DNA from: Devosia sp. FKR38
GTDB taxonomy: Bacteria; Pseudomonadota; Alphaproteobacteria; Rhizobiales; Devosiaceae
NCBI RefSeq assembly: GCF_005222805.1
Contig: NZ_STGC01000005.1
Location: 1,899,651 to 1,963,650 of the forward strand
Direction: 5' to 3'
Length of the DNA: 64,000 nucleotides
The notes below the pieces were generated by a model. That model saw only the letters and a program-made list of their open reading frames with translations. It searched no databases and was not told the origin of the DNA. The position numbers and the translations under genes were made by a program. This document shows, in pieces, positions 39,042 through 47,599 of the stretch. The first letter of the stretch is position 1. Each line of letters opens with the position of its first letter.

Positions 39042-39120
39042 CGGTCTTCAATCCCCGCGCACCGCAGGCCTGACAACTTGTCGCTGTGTAAAATGCATGG
39101 CAGGCATGTTGACCTATGTC

Positions 39121-39149
39121 TTGCTGACCAAACGGTCAAAATCTATATG
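39121..39149 (+). promoter_or_regulatory. Promoter of anti-SD sRNA 3
   Basis: TTGCTG and TATATG spaced by 17 bases, predicted start near 39156. GACC-AAAC-GGTC, a small palindrome (39126-39137), lies in the spacer. Confidence 0.55.
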
Positions 39150-39155
39150 TGTACC

Positions 39156-39351
39156 TGTCGCTGGTGACGCCGCTCCGTATCCTCCTCCCTCGGACCCGCG
39201 TTTAGGCGACACGAACTTGAGCCGTATCCTCCTCCCTCGGCTTGGGTTCACCGGTCTGATGCATATCCTCCTCCCTTGCATCGGGCCAAAACTTCAGATT
39301 TGGCTTCGGCCCTATCATAAGGCTCCAACTTCGGTTGGAGCCTCTTTTTTT
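39156..39351 (+). ncRNA. Candidate anti-Shine-Dalgarno sRNA 3 (cuckoo-like, three motif hairpins)
   Basis: About 196 nt with three CCTCCTCCC loops at 39181-39189 (short stem TCCG/CGGA), 39228-39236 (12-bp stem GAACTTGAGCCG with CGGCTTGGGTTC, three G-U pairs) and 39267-39275 (stem GATGCA/TGCATC, extendable to 11 bp). A 22-base block at 39297-39318 before the terminator is identical to 38989-39010 in sRNA 2, so the units arose by duplication. Ends in a perfect UUCG-loop terminator. Confidence 0.75.
39321..39351 (+). terminator. Terminator of sRNA 3
   Basis: GGCTCCAAC-TTCG-GTTGGAGCC followed by TCTTTTTTT. Stem differs from the sRNA 2 terminator while the loop and layout are the same. Confidence 0.95.
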
Positions 39352-39446
39352 GCCCTGAGCCATCGGCCCGCGCCCCGGATTCTGCATGGCAGCGTTTCGC
39401 AATTGACCAATTGTCGCACCCCCGCCTTCAGTCGATAACACGACCA

Positions 39447-39545
39447 TAAGTTCAGCGGCGATCGTGGTGCCGCGCCTCCAAAGTCAAAGGCCTCGGCCCT
39501 TGGCTCCTGGCCCTGCCCATCCCCTCGGGCAGGGCCTTTCCTTTT
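39447..39545 (+). ncRNA. Candidate small transcript 4 (terminator without anti-SD motif)
   Basis: TTGTCG (39411) and GATAAC (39434) at a 17-base spacing predict a start near 39447. The stretch ends in a 10-bp perfect hairpin GGCCCTGCCC/GGGCAGGGCC (39509-39536) followed by TTTCCTTTT. It contains a GCGGC/GCCGC hairpin but no CCTCCTCCC motif. It could be a fourth, degenerate member of the sRNA array or a leader for something not recognised. Confidence 0.4.
39509..39545 (+). terminator. Terminator of small transcript 4
   Basis: GGCCCTGCCC pairs exactly with GGGCAGGGCC around ATCCCCTC, then TTTCCTTTT. Good intrinsic terminator without an upstream protein gene. Confidence 0.85.
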
Positions 39546-39642
39546 CCTCCGCACATCGCCAATTCTGCCCAGCGGGCGGCAGTTTTTGCCGGCCGGCACA
39601 GCTCACCCGCAGCCACGACCTTGTTTTGCCTCAGCAATTTTC

Positions 39643-39658
39643 AGGCATGCCCCTTGCA
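39643..39658 (+). promoter_or_regulatory. Candidate sigma54 promoter
   Basis: AGGCATGCCCCTTGCA places GG at 39644-39645 and GC at 39656-39657 with exactly 10 bases between, matching the -24/-12 rule (consensus TGGCAC-N5-TTGCA, two mismatches in the -24 box). A start near 39669 would leave about a 22-base leader before the ATG at 39691. Confidence 0.45.
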
Positions 39659-39690
39659 TAGGATTTGTTAACCGATTGCAGGAGCCTATC

Positions 39691-40803
39691 ATGGTCGCCG
39701 TCAGCGCCAGCTATCCCAGCACCAGCTATGCCAATCTTGCCACCACCATGGCCGCCAGCGTGGCCGCCAACACCGCGTCGGCAAACGCCGCCAGCAAATC
39801 CACCACCAGCGCCGAACAGCCGGCCACCTCGATAACCCTCTCGAGCGAAGCCCAGGCGGCTCTGGCCAAAAAGGATTTCGCCACGGTCCTGGCCGATGCG
39901 CATGCCAAGCTGCTCGCCCTGCTCAAGGACGCCAACCGCACCAGCCCGCTCAAGGATGGCAAGCTGGCGCTGGATCTGAGCAGCCTCGACCCGCGCGAGC
40001 TCTATGCCATGTCCAGCGACAAGAGCTTCTCCCCCGATGAGCGCGAAGCCGCGGGCCTTGAGATGCAGCGTCGCTTTGAGAGCGCCATGTCCGGCCCCGC
40101 CGCCGTGGCCAAGGTCACCGGCGACTACACCGGCCTCTACAAGGCCGCCGCTGTCTATCTCGATAGCCTGGGCGACGAGGAGAAGAACGGCACCGACTGG
40201 ATCGCCGGCCGCGACGCCATCACCGAGGGCCTCAAGCAGCTGCAGTCCGATCCCAAGAAAATGCCAGATGCCGGCGATCAGGATCCCGTCGCGCTCTATC
40301 TGGCGCTGGCCAATGCCGGCCAGACGCAGCAGCAGGACATCAAGGATGTCGCCACCGGCGCCCGCGCCTCGCTCGACGCGCTCTATGCCAAGGCGATCAA
40401 GGACGGCAAGGTGCCCACCTTCAACAAGCAGACCACCATCGGCACCTATATCGACATGTCGAGCTTCCCCAGCCGGACCCTGTCGGCCATTGCGCTCAAC
40501 ACCGACAACAAGTTCGCGCCCGAGGAAACCAATGCCGCCCAGGCCGCGCTGCGCACCAAGAGCGGCGCCGCCCTCCTGGCCGGCTTCAAGAGCGCTTCAA
40601 AGTCCAGCGACCCCACCGCCTTCAGCCAGAACATCATCTCGGTCTATTCCTCGATGAGCGACGAGGAACGCCAGGCCGCCGGCTGGAGCCCCGACTTCTA
40701 TGCCGCGGCTCTCGCCAGCTACCAGACCACCAACAAGCTCACCGAAATGTTTGCCCAGGCCGGCGGCAACACCAGCTTCTTCAGCTGGATGGGCTCCAAA
40801 TAG
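39691..40803 (+). CDS. Unknown 370-residue Ala/Ser-rich protein
   Basis: Not recognised. The first 55 residues are Ala/Ser/Thr-rich and lack a clear signal peptide. The remainder is helical and acidic with repeated patterns such as DPRELYAMSSDKSFSPDEREAAG (near residue 106) and TLSAIALNTDNKFAPEETNAAQAAL (near 265), which look like two related copies of one motif (L.A....D..F.P.E...A...). That suggests internal duplication. It ends FFSWMGSK. ATG at 39691 is preceded by CAGGAG. It sits alone, after the sRNA array and a possible sigma54 promoter, with a REP-like element after its stop. Confidence 0.75.
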   Translation: MVAVSASYPSTSYANLATTMAASVAANTASANAASKSTTSAEQPATSITLSSEAQAALAKKDFATVLADAHAKLLALLKDANRTSPLKDGKLALDLSSLDPRELYAMSSDKSFSPDEREAAGLEMQRRFESAMSGPAAVAKVTGDYTGLYKAAAVYLDSLGDEEKNGTDWIAGRDAITEGLKQLQSDPKKMPDAGDQDPVALYLALANAGQTQQQDIKDVATGARASLDALYAKAIKDGKVPTFNKQTTIGTYIDMSSFPSRTLSAIALNTDNKFAPEETNAAQAALRTKSGAALLAGFKSASKSSDPTAFSQNIISVYSSMSDEERQAAGWSPDFYAAALASYQTTNKLTEMFAQAGGNTSFFSWMGSK

Positions 40804-40812
40804 GCCGCAGGC

Positions 40813-40872
40813 AAAATCACGCCAGTGGCGTGATTTTAGATTTGGAGGCCATGAGAGCTACGCTCGAATGGC
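40813..40872. repeat. 60-bp two-hairpin REP-like element, copy C
   Basis: Stem 1 AAAATCACGCC with GGCGTGATTTT shows two compensatory changes against copy A. Stem 2 GGCCATGAGAGC with GCTCGAATGGCC is almost perfect. Begins 9 bases after the stop of the unknown gene. Confidence 0.85.
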
Positions 40873-40930
40873 CCGGACGCGTCACACGCACGGTCCTGGC
40901 TTACTAAAGGCTTCCCCACCCACCGGCCGA

Positions 40931-40964
40931 TCCCTCCCCCTTAGTGGGAGGCTGGGTGGGGGCC
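40931..40964. repeat. GC-rich intergenic hairpin repeat (CCTCCCCC family)
   Basis: TCCCTCCCCCTTAGTGGGAG then GCTGGGTGGGGGCC, same order as the copies at 31467 and 44941. It lies 29 bases after the aatA stop on the opposite strand and could help end its transcript. Confidence 0.7.
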
Positions 40965-40992
40965 GCCTTTTTGCATCGGCAGCCCGCAAACC

Positions 40993-42249
<1,257 letters not shown>

Positions 42250-42284
42250 TCAAGCCGCAAGCGACAGACGCGGCGCGCTTTGGG

Positions 42285-42710
42285 CTAGATGCCGATGCCC
42301 GGCGCCTTGCGCAGCGCCACGCCCAGCACGCGCCAGCCCTGCCCCGGCTCATCGCCCAGCTGATACAGCGCCTCATATAGGCTCTGGTCGGGTCCGACGA
42401 ATTTGACCACCTGCGCCACCACGCTCGCGCTCACCCGCTCGAAACTGCCAAAGCTGTGCGAGCGCGAATAGACGATCGGCCCATAGCCACTGGCCTCCAC
42501 TGCGATCAGGAACGCCTCAGGCTGTTCGGCAAACTGGGTGCGAAACCCCTCGCTGGCAAAACTCAGCGCCCTCGGCCCATCCTGCTCATGCAGGGCGCCA
42601 ATCTGGCCGCTCACCACCGCCTGCCAGGGCGCCGCATCGTCCTGCCCCGCCGCCGGCAGCGTCAGGGCCATCATCATCATCATCATCATCAGTGCCAGAA
42701 TAGCGCGCAT
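42285..42710 (-). CDS. Secreted DUF4864 protein
   Basis: 141-residue protein. Signal peptide residues 1-22 contain seven consecutive Met encoded by an uninterrupted (ATG)7 tract. The mature part matches DUF4864 as seen in alphaproteobacteria: WQAVVSGQIGALHEQDGPRALSFA, YSRSHSFGSF and GWRVLGVALRKAPGIGI at the C-terminus. Function unknown, likely periplasmic. ATG at 42710 follows AGGAGG. The repeat could slip and change signal-peptide length. Confidence 0.82.
   Translation of the reverse strand: MRAILALMMMMMMMALTLPAAGQDDAAPWQAVVSGQIGALHEQDGPRALSFASEGFRTQFAEQPEAFLIAVEASGYGPIVYSRSHSFGSFERVSASVVAQVVKFVGPDQSLYEALYQLGDEPGQGWRVLGVALRKAPGIGI
42665..42686. repeat. (ATC)n trinucleotide repeat in a signal peptide gene
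   Basis: Approximately seven tandem ATC units (plus strand), read as ATG on the coding strand. A slip by one unit adds or removes one Met in the hydrophobic core without a frameshift. Position is accurate to a few bases. Confidence 0.8.
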
Positions 42711-42858
42711 TGCCGTCTCCTCCTGATGCGCCCAGCGCATCGCCTCGCCACAGTTCCGCCACCAAATGGTACGCAGGGCGCCGGATTGGACACAAACTCG
42801 AACCGCATTCGCATGGCTTGATGCTGTCACTGACCTTCAGCAGAACGACATCGATCCC

Positions 42859-43158
42859 ATGCACAATACTACGTCGCCCCGGCCGAAAAGTTTCAAGCGT
42901 CTCGCCATTGGTTCAACGGTTGTGGTGGCCATTGCCAGCGGTGCAGCGCTTGTGGCCGGGGTCGCCCCTGCCTCTGCTTCCAGCCTGATGGCTCAGCCCG
43001 ATACCCATATTGCCATTTTCATGGTGCCACTGACCCTTCTGGTCCTGGCCACCATGATTGAAGTGGCGCGGATGGCTCTGCGTGGCCCCCTCCCAGCCAA
43101 CGCACCCACCCGCGTCCGCAAGCCCCGCCATTGGTCCCCCGGCCGCGGCGAGGGCTGA
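42859..43158 (+). CDS. Small two-helix membrane protein
   Basis: 99-residue unrecognised protein with hydrophobic segments at about residues 18-38 and 50-68 and a basic C-terminus (RVRKPRHWSPGR). The ASA motif after the first segment (ASASSLMAQ) might be a signal cleavage site, leaving one membrane helix. No clear ribosome site precedes the ATG at 42859; an in-frame ATG at 42766 is also possible. A strong terminator follows. Confidence 0.55.
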   Translation: MHNTTSPRPKSFKRLAIGSTVVVAIASGAALVAGVAPASASSLMAQPDTHIAIFMVPLTLLVLATMIEVARMALRGPLPANAPTRVRKPRHWSPGRGEG

Positions 43159-43190
43159 CCCTTTCCAGACAGACCTCCTGACCGACTGCA

Positions 43191-43215
43191 GCCGGCCCCC
43201 AAGGGCCGGCTTTTT
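43191..43215 (+). terminator. Terminator after the small membrane protein
   Basis: GCCGGCCC-CCAA-GGGCCGGC followed by TTTTT, 33 bases after the stop. Confidence 0.92.
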
Positions 43216-43296
43216 CGTGTCCAGCAGCCCCCCGCCGCCTGCGCCCTTGCGGCCCCCTTGCCCAGGGTCCAGACTGCGGTCCAGGAGGACTTCAAC

Positions 43297-43725
43297 ATGC
43301 GTGTCGATACCATCCTGCAAACCAAGGGCGTGCTGGTGCATACCCTGCCCGAGACCGCCACCCTCGCCGATGCGGTCGCCCTGCTCAATACCCACAACAT
43401 CGGCGCCATCGTCATCACCGACGGCGGCGGCACCATCATCGGCATCCTGTCCGAGCGCGACATCGTCCGCCGCCTCGGCCGGGGCGAGGGCACCGCACTC
43501 AGCCTTGCCATCGCCGACTGCATGACCCGCGGCGTCATCACCTGTCGGCGCGATACCCCGATCAGCGAGGTCATGGAGACCATGACGCACCATCGCATCC
43601 GCCACATGCCCGTGCTGGCGGACGATGGTCTGGTCGGCATTATTTCCATCGGCGACGTGGTCAAGCTCAAGATTGCCGAGGCGGAGGACGAGGCCGCAGC
43701 GCTGCGGGGCTACATCGCCGGTTGA
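43297..43725 (+). CDS. Two-CBS-domain protein
   Basis: 142-residue cytosolic protein made of two CBS motifs in tandem, residues about 5-60 (TLADAVALLNTHNIGAIVITDGGG) and 76-133 (PISEVMETMTHHRIRHMPVLADDGLVGIISIGDVVK). Such stand-alone pairs bind adenine nucleotides. The ATG at 43297 has AGGAGG 8 bases upstream. The partner protein is unknown. Confidence 0.9.
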   Translation: MRVDTILQTKGVLVHTLPETATLADAVALLNTHNIGAIVITDGGGTIIGILSERDIVRRLGRGEGTALSLAIADCMTRGVITCRRDTPISEVMETMTHHRIRHMPVLADDGLVGIISIGDVVKLKIAEAEDEAAALRGYIAG

Positions 43726-43764
43726 CCCGGCTCACGCCGTCCCGCCCGCACAGGACCACAAGCA

Positions 43765-43787
43765 AACCCATTGCAGAACAATGGGTT
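43765..43787. terminator. Hairpin after the CBS gene
   Basis: AACCCATTG-CAGAA-CAATGGGTT, perfect 9-bp stem, 39 bases after the CBS stop and without a T-tract. Another hairpin (CCCGCCC-AC-GGGCGGG) is at 43810-43825. Confidence 0.4.
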
Positions 43788-43857
43788 AATCGGCACACTG
43801 CTGCGCAGACCCGCCCACGGGCGGGCCCCAGATCACCTGCGGAGATTCCCACTTTAC

Positions 43858-43876
43858 ATATAATAGTACTTTATAT
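43858..43876 (+). promoter_or_regulatory. Candidate ytfQ promoter and operator
   Basis: ATATAATAGTACTTTATAT is an almost perfect 19-base palindrome in an AT-rich patch 60 bases before the ytfQ start. It includes TATAAT (43859-43864), a perfect -10 box, but no clear -35. The symmetry makes it a good candidate operator for the GntR protein encoded at the operon end. Confidence 0.5.
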
Positions 43877-43935
43877 AGCGTCCGTTCATCGCCGCAGGTG
43901 AACACACCGCAGCGACCACTTTTTGGGAGGACATC

Positions 43936-44910
43936 GTGACCATCATCACCAAGCTTGCCATCGCGGCAAGCCTCGCTACTGCCTTGACGTCTGTCAGCAT
44001 TGCCCAGGACAACCTCAAGGGTCTTGTTGTCGGCTTCAGCCAGATCGGTTCGGAATCCGGCTGGCGTGCTGCCGAGACCTCGGTCACCAAGGCCCAGGCC
44101 GAAGAGCGCGGCATCGACCTCAAGTTTGCCGATGCGCAGCAGAAGCAGGAAAATCAGATCAAGGCCATCCGCGGCTTCATCGCCCAGGGCGTTGATGCCA
44201 TCATGGTTGCCCCCGTCGTCGCCACCGGCTGGGAAGATGTGCTGACCGAAGCCAAGGAAGCCGAGATCCCCGTGATCCTGCTCGACCGTGGCGTGGATGC
44301 GCCCGAAGACCTCTACCTGACCTCGGTTGCCTCCGATCAGGTCAAGGAAGGCCGCGTTGCCGGTCAGTGGCTGGTCGACGCCGTCGGCGATGCCGATTGC
44401 AAGGTCGTCGAGCTCCAGGGCACCGTGGGCTCCACCCCGGCCATCAACCGCAAGCAGGGCTTTGAAGAAGCCATTGCCGGCCATGCCAACATCACCATCG
44501 CCCGCAGCCAGACCGGCGACTTCACCCGCTCCAAGGGCAAGGAAGTCATGGAAGGCTTCATCAAGGCCGAAAACGGTGGCAAGGACATCTGCGCCGTCTA
44601 TGCCCACAACGATGACATGGCCGTTGGCGCCATCCAGGCCATCAAGGACGCTGGCCTCAAGCCCGGCACCGACATCAAGGTGGTCTCCATCGACGCCGTG
44701 CCGGACATCTTCGCCGCCATGGTCAATGGTGAAGCCAATGCCACGGTCGAACTGACCCCCAACATGGCTGGCCCGGCCTTCGACGCCCTCTCGGCCTATC
44801 TTGCCGATGGCACCGAACCCGCCAAGTTCATCATCACCGAGTCCAAGCTCTATACCCCTGCTGACAATCCGCAGGGCGAATATGACACCCGCAAGGGTCT
44901 GGGCTACTAA
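43936..44910 (+). CDS. ytfQ: Galactofuranose-type ABC importer, periplasmic binding protein
   Basis: 324-residue periplasmic sugar-binding protein. Signal peptide at about residues 1-23 (SIAQ). It matches YtfQ: LVVGFSQIGSESGWRAAETSVTK near residue 30, APVVATGWEDVLTEAKEAEIPVILLDRGVD in the middle and CAVYAHNDDMAVGAIQAIKDAG. GTG start follows GGGAGGAC. In E. coli the ligand is galactofuranose. First gene of the operon that continues with ytfR, ytfT and yjfF. Confidence 0.93.
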   Translation: MTIITKLAIAASLATALTSVSIAQDNLKGLVVGFSQIGSESGWRAAETSVTKAQAEERGIDLKFADAQQKQENQIKAIRGFIAQGVDAIMVAPVVATGWEDVLTEAKEAEIPVILLDRGVDAPEDLYLTSVASDQVKEGRVAGQWLVDAVGDADCKVVELQGTVGSTPAINRKQGFEEAIAGHANITIARSQTGDFTRSKGKEVMEGFIKAENGGKDICAVYAHNDDMAVGAIQAIKDAGLKPGTDIKVVSIDAVPDIFAAMVNGEANATVELTPNMAGPAFDALSAYLADGTEPAKFIITESKLYTPADNPQGEYDTRKGLGY

Positions 44911-44940
44911 TCTCAGCCCACAAGCAACCACCGAACGGCA

Positions 44941-44975
44941 CCTCCCCCTTGACGGGGGAGGCTGGGAGGGGGTGT
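44941..44975. repeat. GC-rich intergenic hairpin repeat between ytfQ and ytfR
   Basis: CCTCCCCC-TTGAC-GGGGGAGG then CTGGGAGGGGG. In this position it could reduce read-through and keep the binding protein more abundant than the rest of the importer. Confidence 0.75.
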
Positions 44976-45080
44976 GGTTGGCGCCGGCATCGGCGCTGAC
45001 CGGCCCCCTTTCGTGATCCCGCCAGCAGAGCGGGCGCAGATCGAGGTGGCAAACCGGTGATCGACAAGGGGGAACGGCGC

Positions 45081-46598
45081 ATGGCCGACAGCCAATACGT
45101 GCTCGAAGCGCGCGGCGTCATCAAGATTTTCGGCAGCCAGACGGCGCTGGATTCGGTCGATTTCGGCCTGCGCCGCGGCGAGGTCCACGCCCTGCTCGGC
45201 GAAAACGGCGCCGGCAAATCCACCCTGATCAAGATCCTCACCGGCGCCTATCAGCCCGATGGCGGCCAGGTGCTGGTCGATGGCGCCCCCGTCACCCTCG
45301 ACAATCCCCTCCATGCCCAGACCCATGGCATCGGCACCGTCTATCAGGAGGTCAACCTCCTGCCCAATCGCTCGGTTGCCGAAAATCTCTATCTCGGCCA
45401 CCAGCCGACCCGCTTTGGCCTGGTCGACCACCGCAAGATGGAGCGCGACGCCCGCGTCCTCCTCACCCGCTATGGCCTTGATCTTGATCCCGGCAGCGAA
45501 CTGGGCAGCCATTCGGTCGCCGTCCAGCAGATCGTCGCCATCGCCCGCGCCGTCGAACTCTCCGGCAAGGTGCTGATCCTCGACGAACCCACGGCCAGCC
45601 TTGATCGCAACGAGGTCGAGCGCCTGTTCGAGGTCATTGGCGATCTCAAGCGCGCCGGCCTCGCCATCATCTTCATCACCCATTTCCTCGATCAGGTCTT
45701 TGCCATATCCGACCGCGTCACCGTGCTGCGCAATGGCAGGCTGGTCGAAACCCAGGTGCTCGACGCCCTCAGCCGCACCGATGTGGTCCGCCTCATGCTG
45801 GGCAAGGACATTGCCTTCTCCGGCGCCACCGATCTCGAGCCGGAAAATCCCACCACCGATGTGCTGCTGCAATTCTCCGGCTATGGCCGCAAGAATGGCG
45901 TCGCGCCCTTCGATCTGACCATCCACAAGGGCGAGGTCATCGGCGTCGCCGGCCTGCTCGGCTCGGGCCGCACCGAAATGGCCCGCATCATGTTCGGCGC
46001 CGATCCCGCCGACCAGGGGAGCCTGCGCGTCAACGACAAGCCGGCCAATGTGCGCAACACCACCGACGCCATCACCCTGGGCTTCGGCTTCTGCCCCGAA
46101 GACCGCAAGGCCGAGGGCATTCTGGGCGATCTCTCGGTGCGCGAAAACATCATCATTGCCCTGCAAGGCAAGCTGGGCTGGTTCAAGGCGCTCAACCGCG
46201 ACGAACAGCTCGAGATCGCCGGCCGCTTCGGGGAATCCATGGACATCCGCGCCGCCTCGCTGGACATGCCGGTCAAGCTCCTCTCCGGCGGCAACCAGCA
46301 GAAGGTCATCCTCTCGCGCTGGCTGGCCACCGATCCGGCCTTCCTCATCCTGGACGAACCCACCCGCGGCATCGACGTCGGCGCCCATGCCGAAATTGTC
46401 CGCACCATCAATCGCCTGCGCGACGATGGCATGGCCATGGTCGTCATCTCCTCCGAGCTCGACGAAGTGGTGGCCTATAGCTCCCGCATCGTCGTCATGC
46501 GCGACCGCAAGATGGTCGCCGAACTGCGCGGCAAGAATATCAATCCCGGCGTGATCGTTCAGGCCATCGCCAACAACCCCGACGAGGCCACCCCATGA
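45081..46598 (+). CDS. ytfR: Galactofuranose-type ABC importer, ATPase subunit
   Basis: 505-residue fused double ABC ATPase of the sugar type. First domain: GENGAGKST near residue 45 and DEPTASLDRNEV near 175. Second domain: degenerate GLLGSGRTE near 299 in place of Walker A, signature LSGGNQQK near 407 and LDEPTRGIDVGA near 430. Also homologous to ribose/autoinducer ATPases; the neighbours fix the subgroup. ATG at 45081 follows AAGGGGGAAC; a GTG 24 bases earlier is possible. Confidence 0.93.
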   Translation: MADSQYVLEARGVIKIFGSQTALDSVDFGLRRGEVHALLGENGAGKSTLIKILTGAYQPDGGQVLVDGAPVTLDNPLHAQTHGIGTVYQEVNLLPNRSVAENLYLGHQPTRFGLVDHRKMERDARVLLTRYGLDLDPGSELGSHSVAVQQIVAIARAVELSGKVLILDEPTASLDRNEVERLFEVIGDLKRAGLAIIFITHFLDQVFAISDRVTVLRNGRLVETQVLDALSRTDVVRLMLGKDIAFSGATDLEPENPTTDVLLQFSGYGRKNGVAPFDLTIHKGEVIGVAGLLGSGRTEMARIMFGADPADQGSLRVNDKPANVRNTTDAITLGFGFCPEDRKAEGILGDLSVRENIIIALQGKLGWFKALNRDEQLEIAGRFGESMDIRAASLDMPVKLLSGGNQQKVILSRWLATDPAFLILDEPTRGIDVGAHAEIVRTINRLRDDGMAMVVISSELDEVVAYSSRIVVMRDRKMVAELRGKNINPGVIVQAIANNPDEATP

Positions 46599-47599
46599 GA
46601 CGCCTGCGCCTGGATCGCCTGGCCAATCCGCAACTGCTCGCTTTGGTGGGCGTGCTGGCCATCAACTGGCTGCTCTTCCCTAGCTTCTTTCATGTCACCT
46701 GGCAGGATGGGCGCTTCTTCGGCAGCTTCATTGACGTGCTCAACCGCGGCGCCCCGGTGGCCATTCTCGCCATCGGCATGACCGGGGTCATCGCCACCAA
46801 GGGCGTGGACCTCTCGGTGGGCGCCATCATGGCCGTCTGCGGCGCCGTCGCCGCCACCATGGTGGTCGCCGGCTATCCCGCCCCCATCGCCATCATCGCC
46901 GCTCTCGCCGTCGGCCTCGCCTGCGGCCTCTGGAATGGCTTTCTCGTCGCCGTGCTCGATATCCAGCCCATCGTCGCCACCCTCGTGCTCATGGTCGCCG
47001 GTCGCGGCATTGCCCAGCTCATCACCGAAGGCTCCATCGTCACCTTCAACGATCCCAGCCTGATCTTTGTCGGCACCGGCTCGTTCCTGGGCTTCCCCAT
47101 GGCTGCCGTCATTGCCGTTGTGCTCATGGTGCTGGTCACGCTTCTGGTGCGGCGCACCGCGATAGGCCTGTTCATCCAGGCCATCGGCGTCAACCGCGCC
47201 GCCGCCTCCCTTGCCGGCATCCATAGCCGCATGCTGCTCATGCTGGTCTATGCCCTCTCAGGCCTCTGCGCCGCCATCGCCGGCATTGTCGTGGCCGCTG
47301 ACATCCGCGGCGCCGACGCCAACAATTCCGGCCTCTGGCTCGAACTCGACGCCATCCTGGCCGTAGTCATCGGCGGCACCTCCCTGCTCGGCGGCCGCTT
47401 CTCCATCCCCATGGCCGTGGTCGGTGCGCTCATCATCCAGGCCATGAACACCGGCATCCTGGTCTCCGGCTTCCCGCCCGAGTTCAACCTGGTGGTCAAG
47501 GCCGGCATGATCATCCTGATCCTGCTGCTCCAGTCTCCCTATGCGGCCCTGCCGTTCAAGCGCCGCCCGGCGGCCTCCAACAAGACGGCCTCGTCATGA
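46595..47599 (+). CDS. ytfT: Galactofuranose-type ABC importer, permease YtfT
   Basis: 334-residue inner membrane permease with eight to ten hydrophobic segments. Typical blocks: GMTGVIATKGVDLSVGAIMA near residue 65, TLVLMVAGRGIAQLIT near 128, and AIGVNRAAASLAGI near 198 (coupling-helix region). It overlaps ytfR by 4 bases (ATGA), so the genes are coupled. Confidence 0.92.
   Translation: MRRLRLDRLANPQLLALVGVLAINWLLFPSFFHVTWQDGRFFGSFIDVLNRGAPVAILAIGMTGVIATKGVDLSVGAIMAVCGAVAATMVVAGYPAPIAIIAALAVGLACGLWNGFLVAVLDIQPIVATLVLMVAGRGIAQLITEGSIVTFNDPSLIFVGTGSFLGFPMAAVIAVVLMVLVTLLVRRTAIGLFIQAIGVNRAAASLAGIHSRMLLMLVYALSGLCAAIAGIVVAADIRGADANNSGLWLELDAILAVVIGGTSLLGGRFSIPMAVVGALIIQAMNTGILVSGFPPEFNLVVKAGMIILILLLQSPYAALPFKRRPAASNKTASS

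Noticed and set aside
38678..39275. CCTCCTCCC repeats as a CRISPR array or protein repeat
   Set aside because: The repeated unit is 9 bases, spacing is irregular, and flanking arms are self-complementary. Promoters and terminators divide the set into units.
38589..39438. Several overlapping small plus-strand and minus-strand reading frames, up to 195 residues
   Set aside because: They lack ribosome sites, run across the motif hairpins and terminators, and have Ser/Pro/Leu-rich translations caused by CCTCCTCCC.
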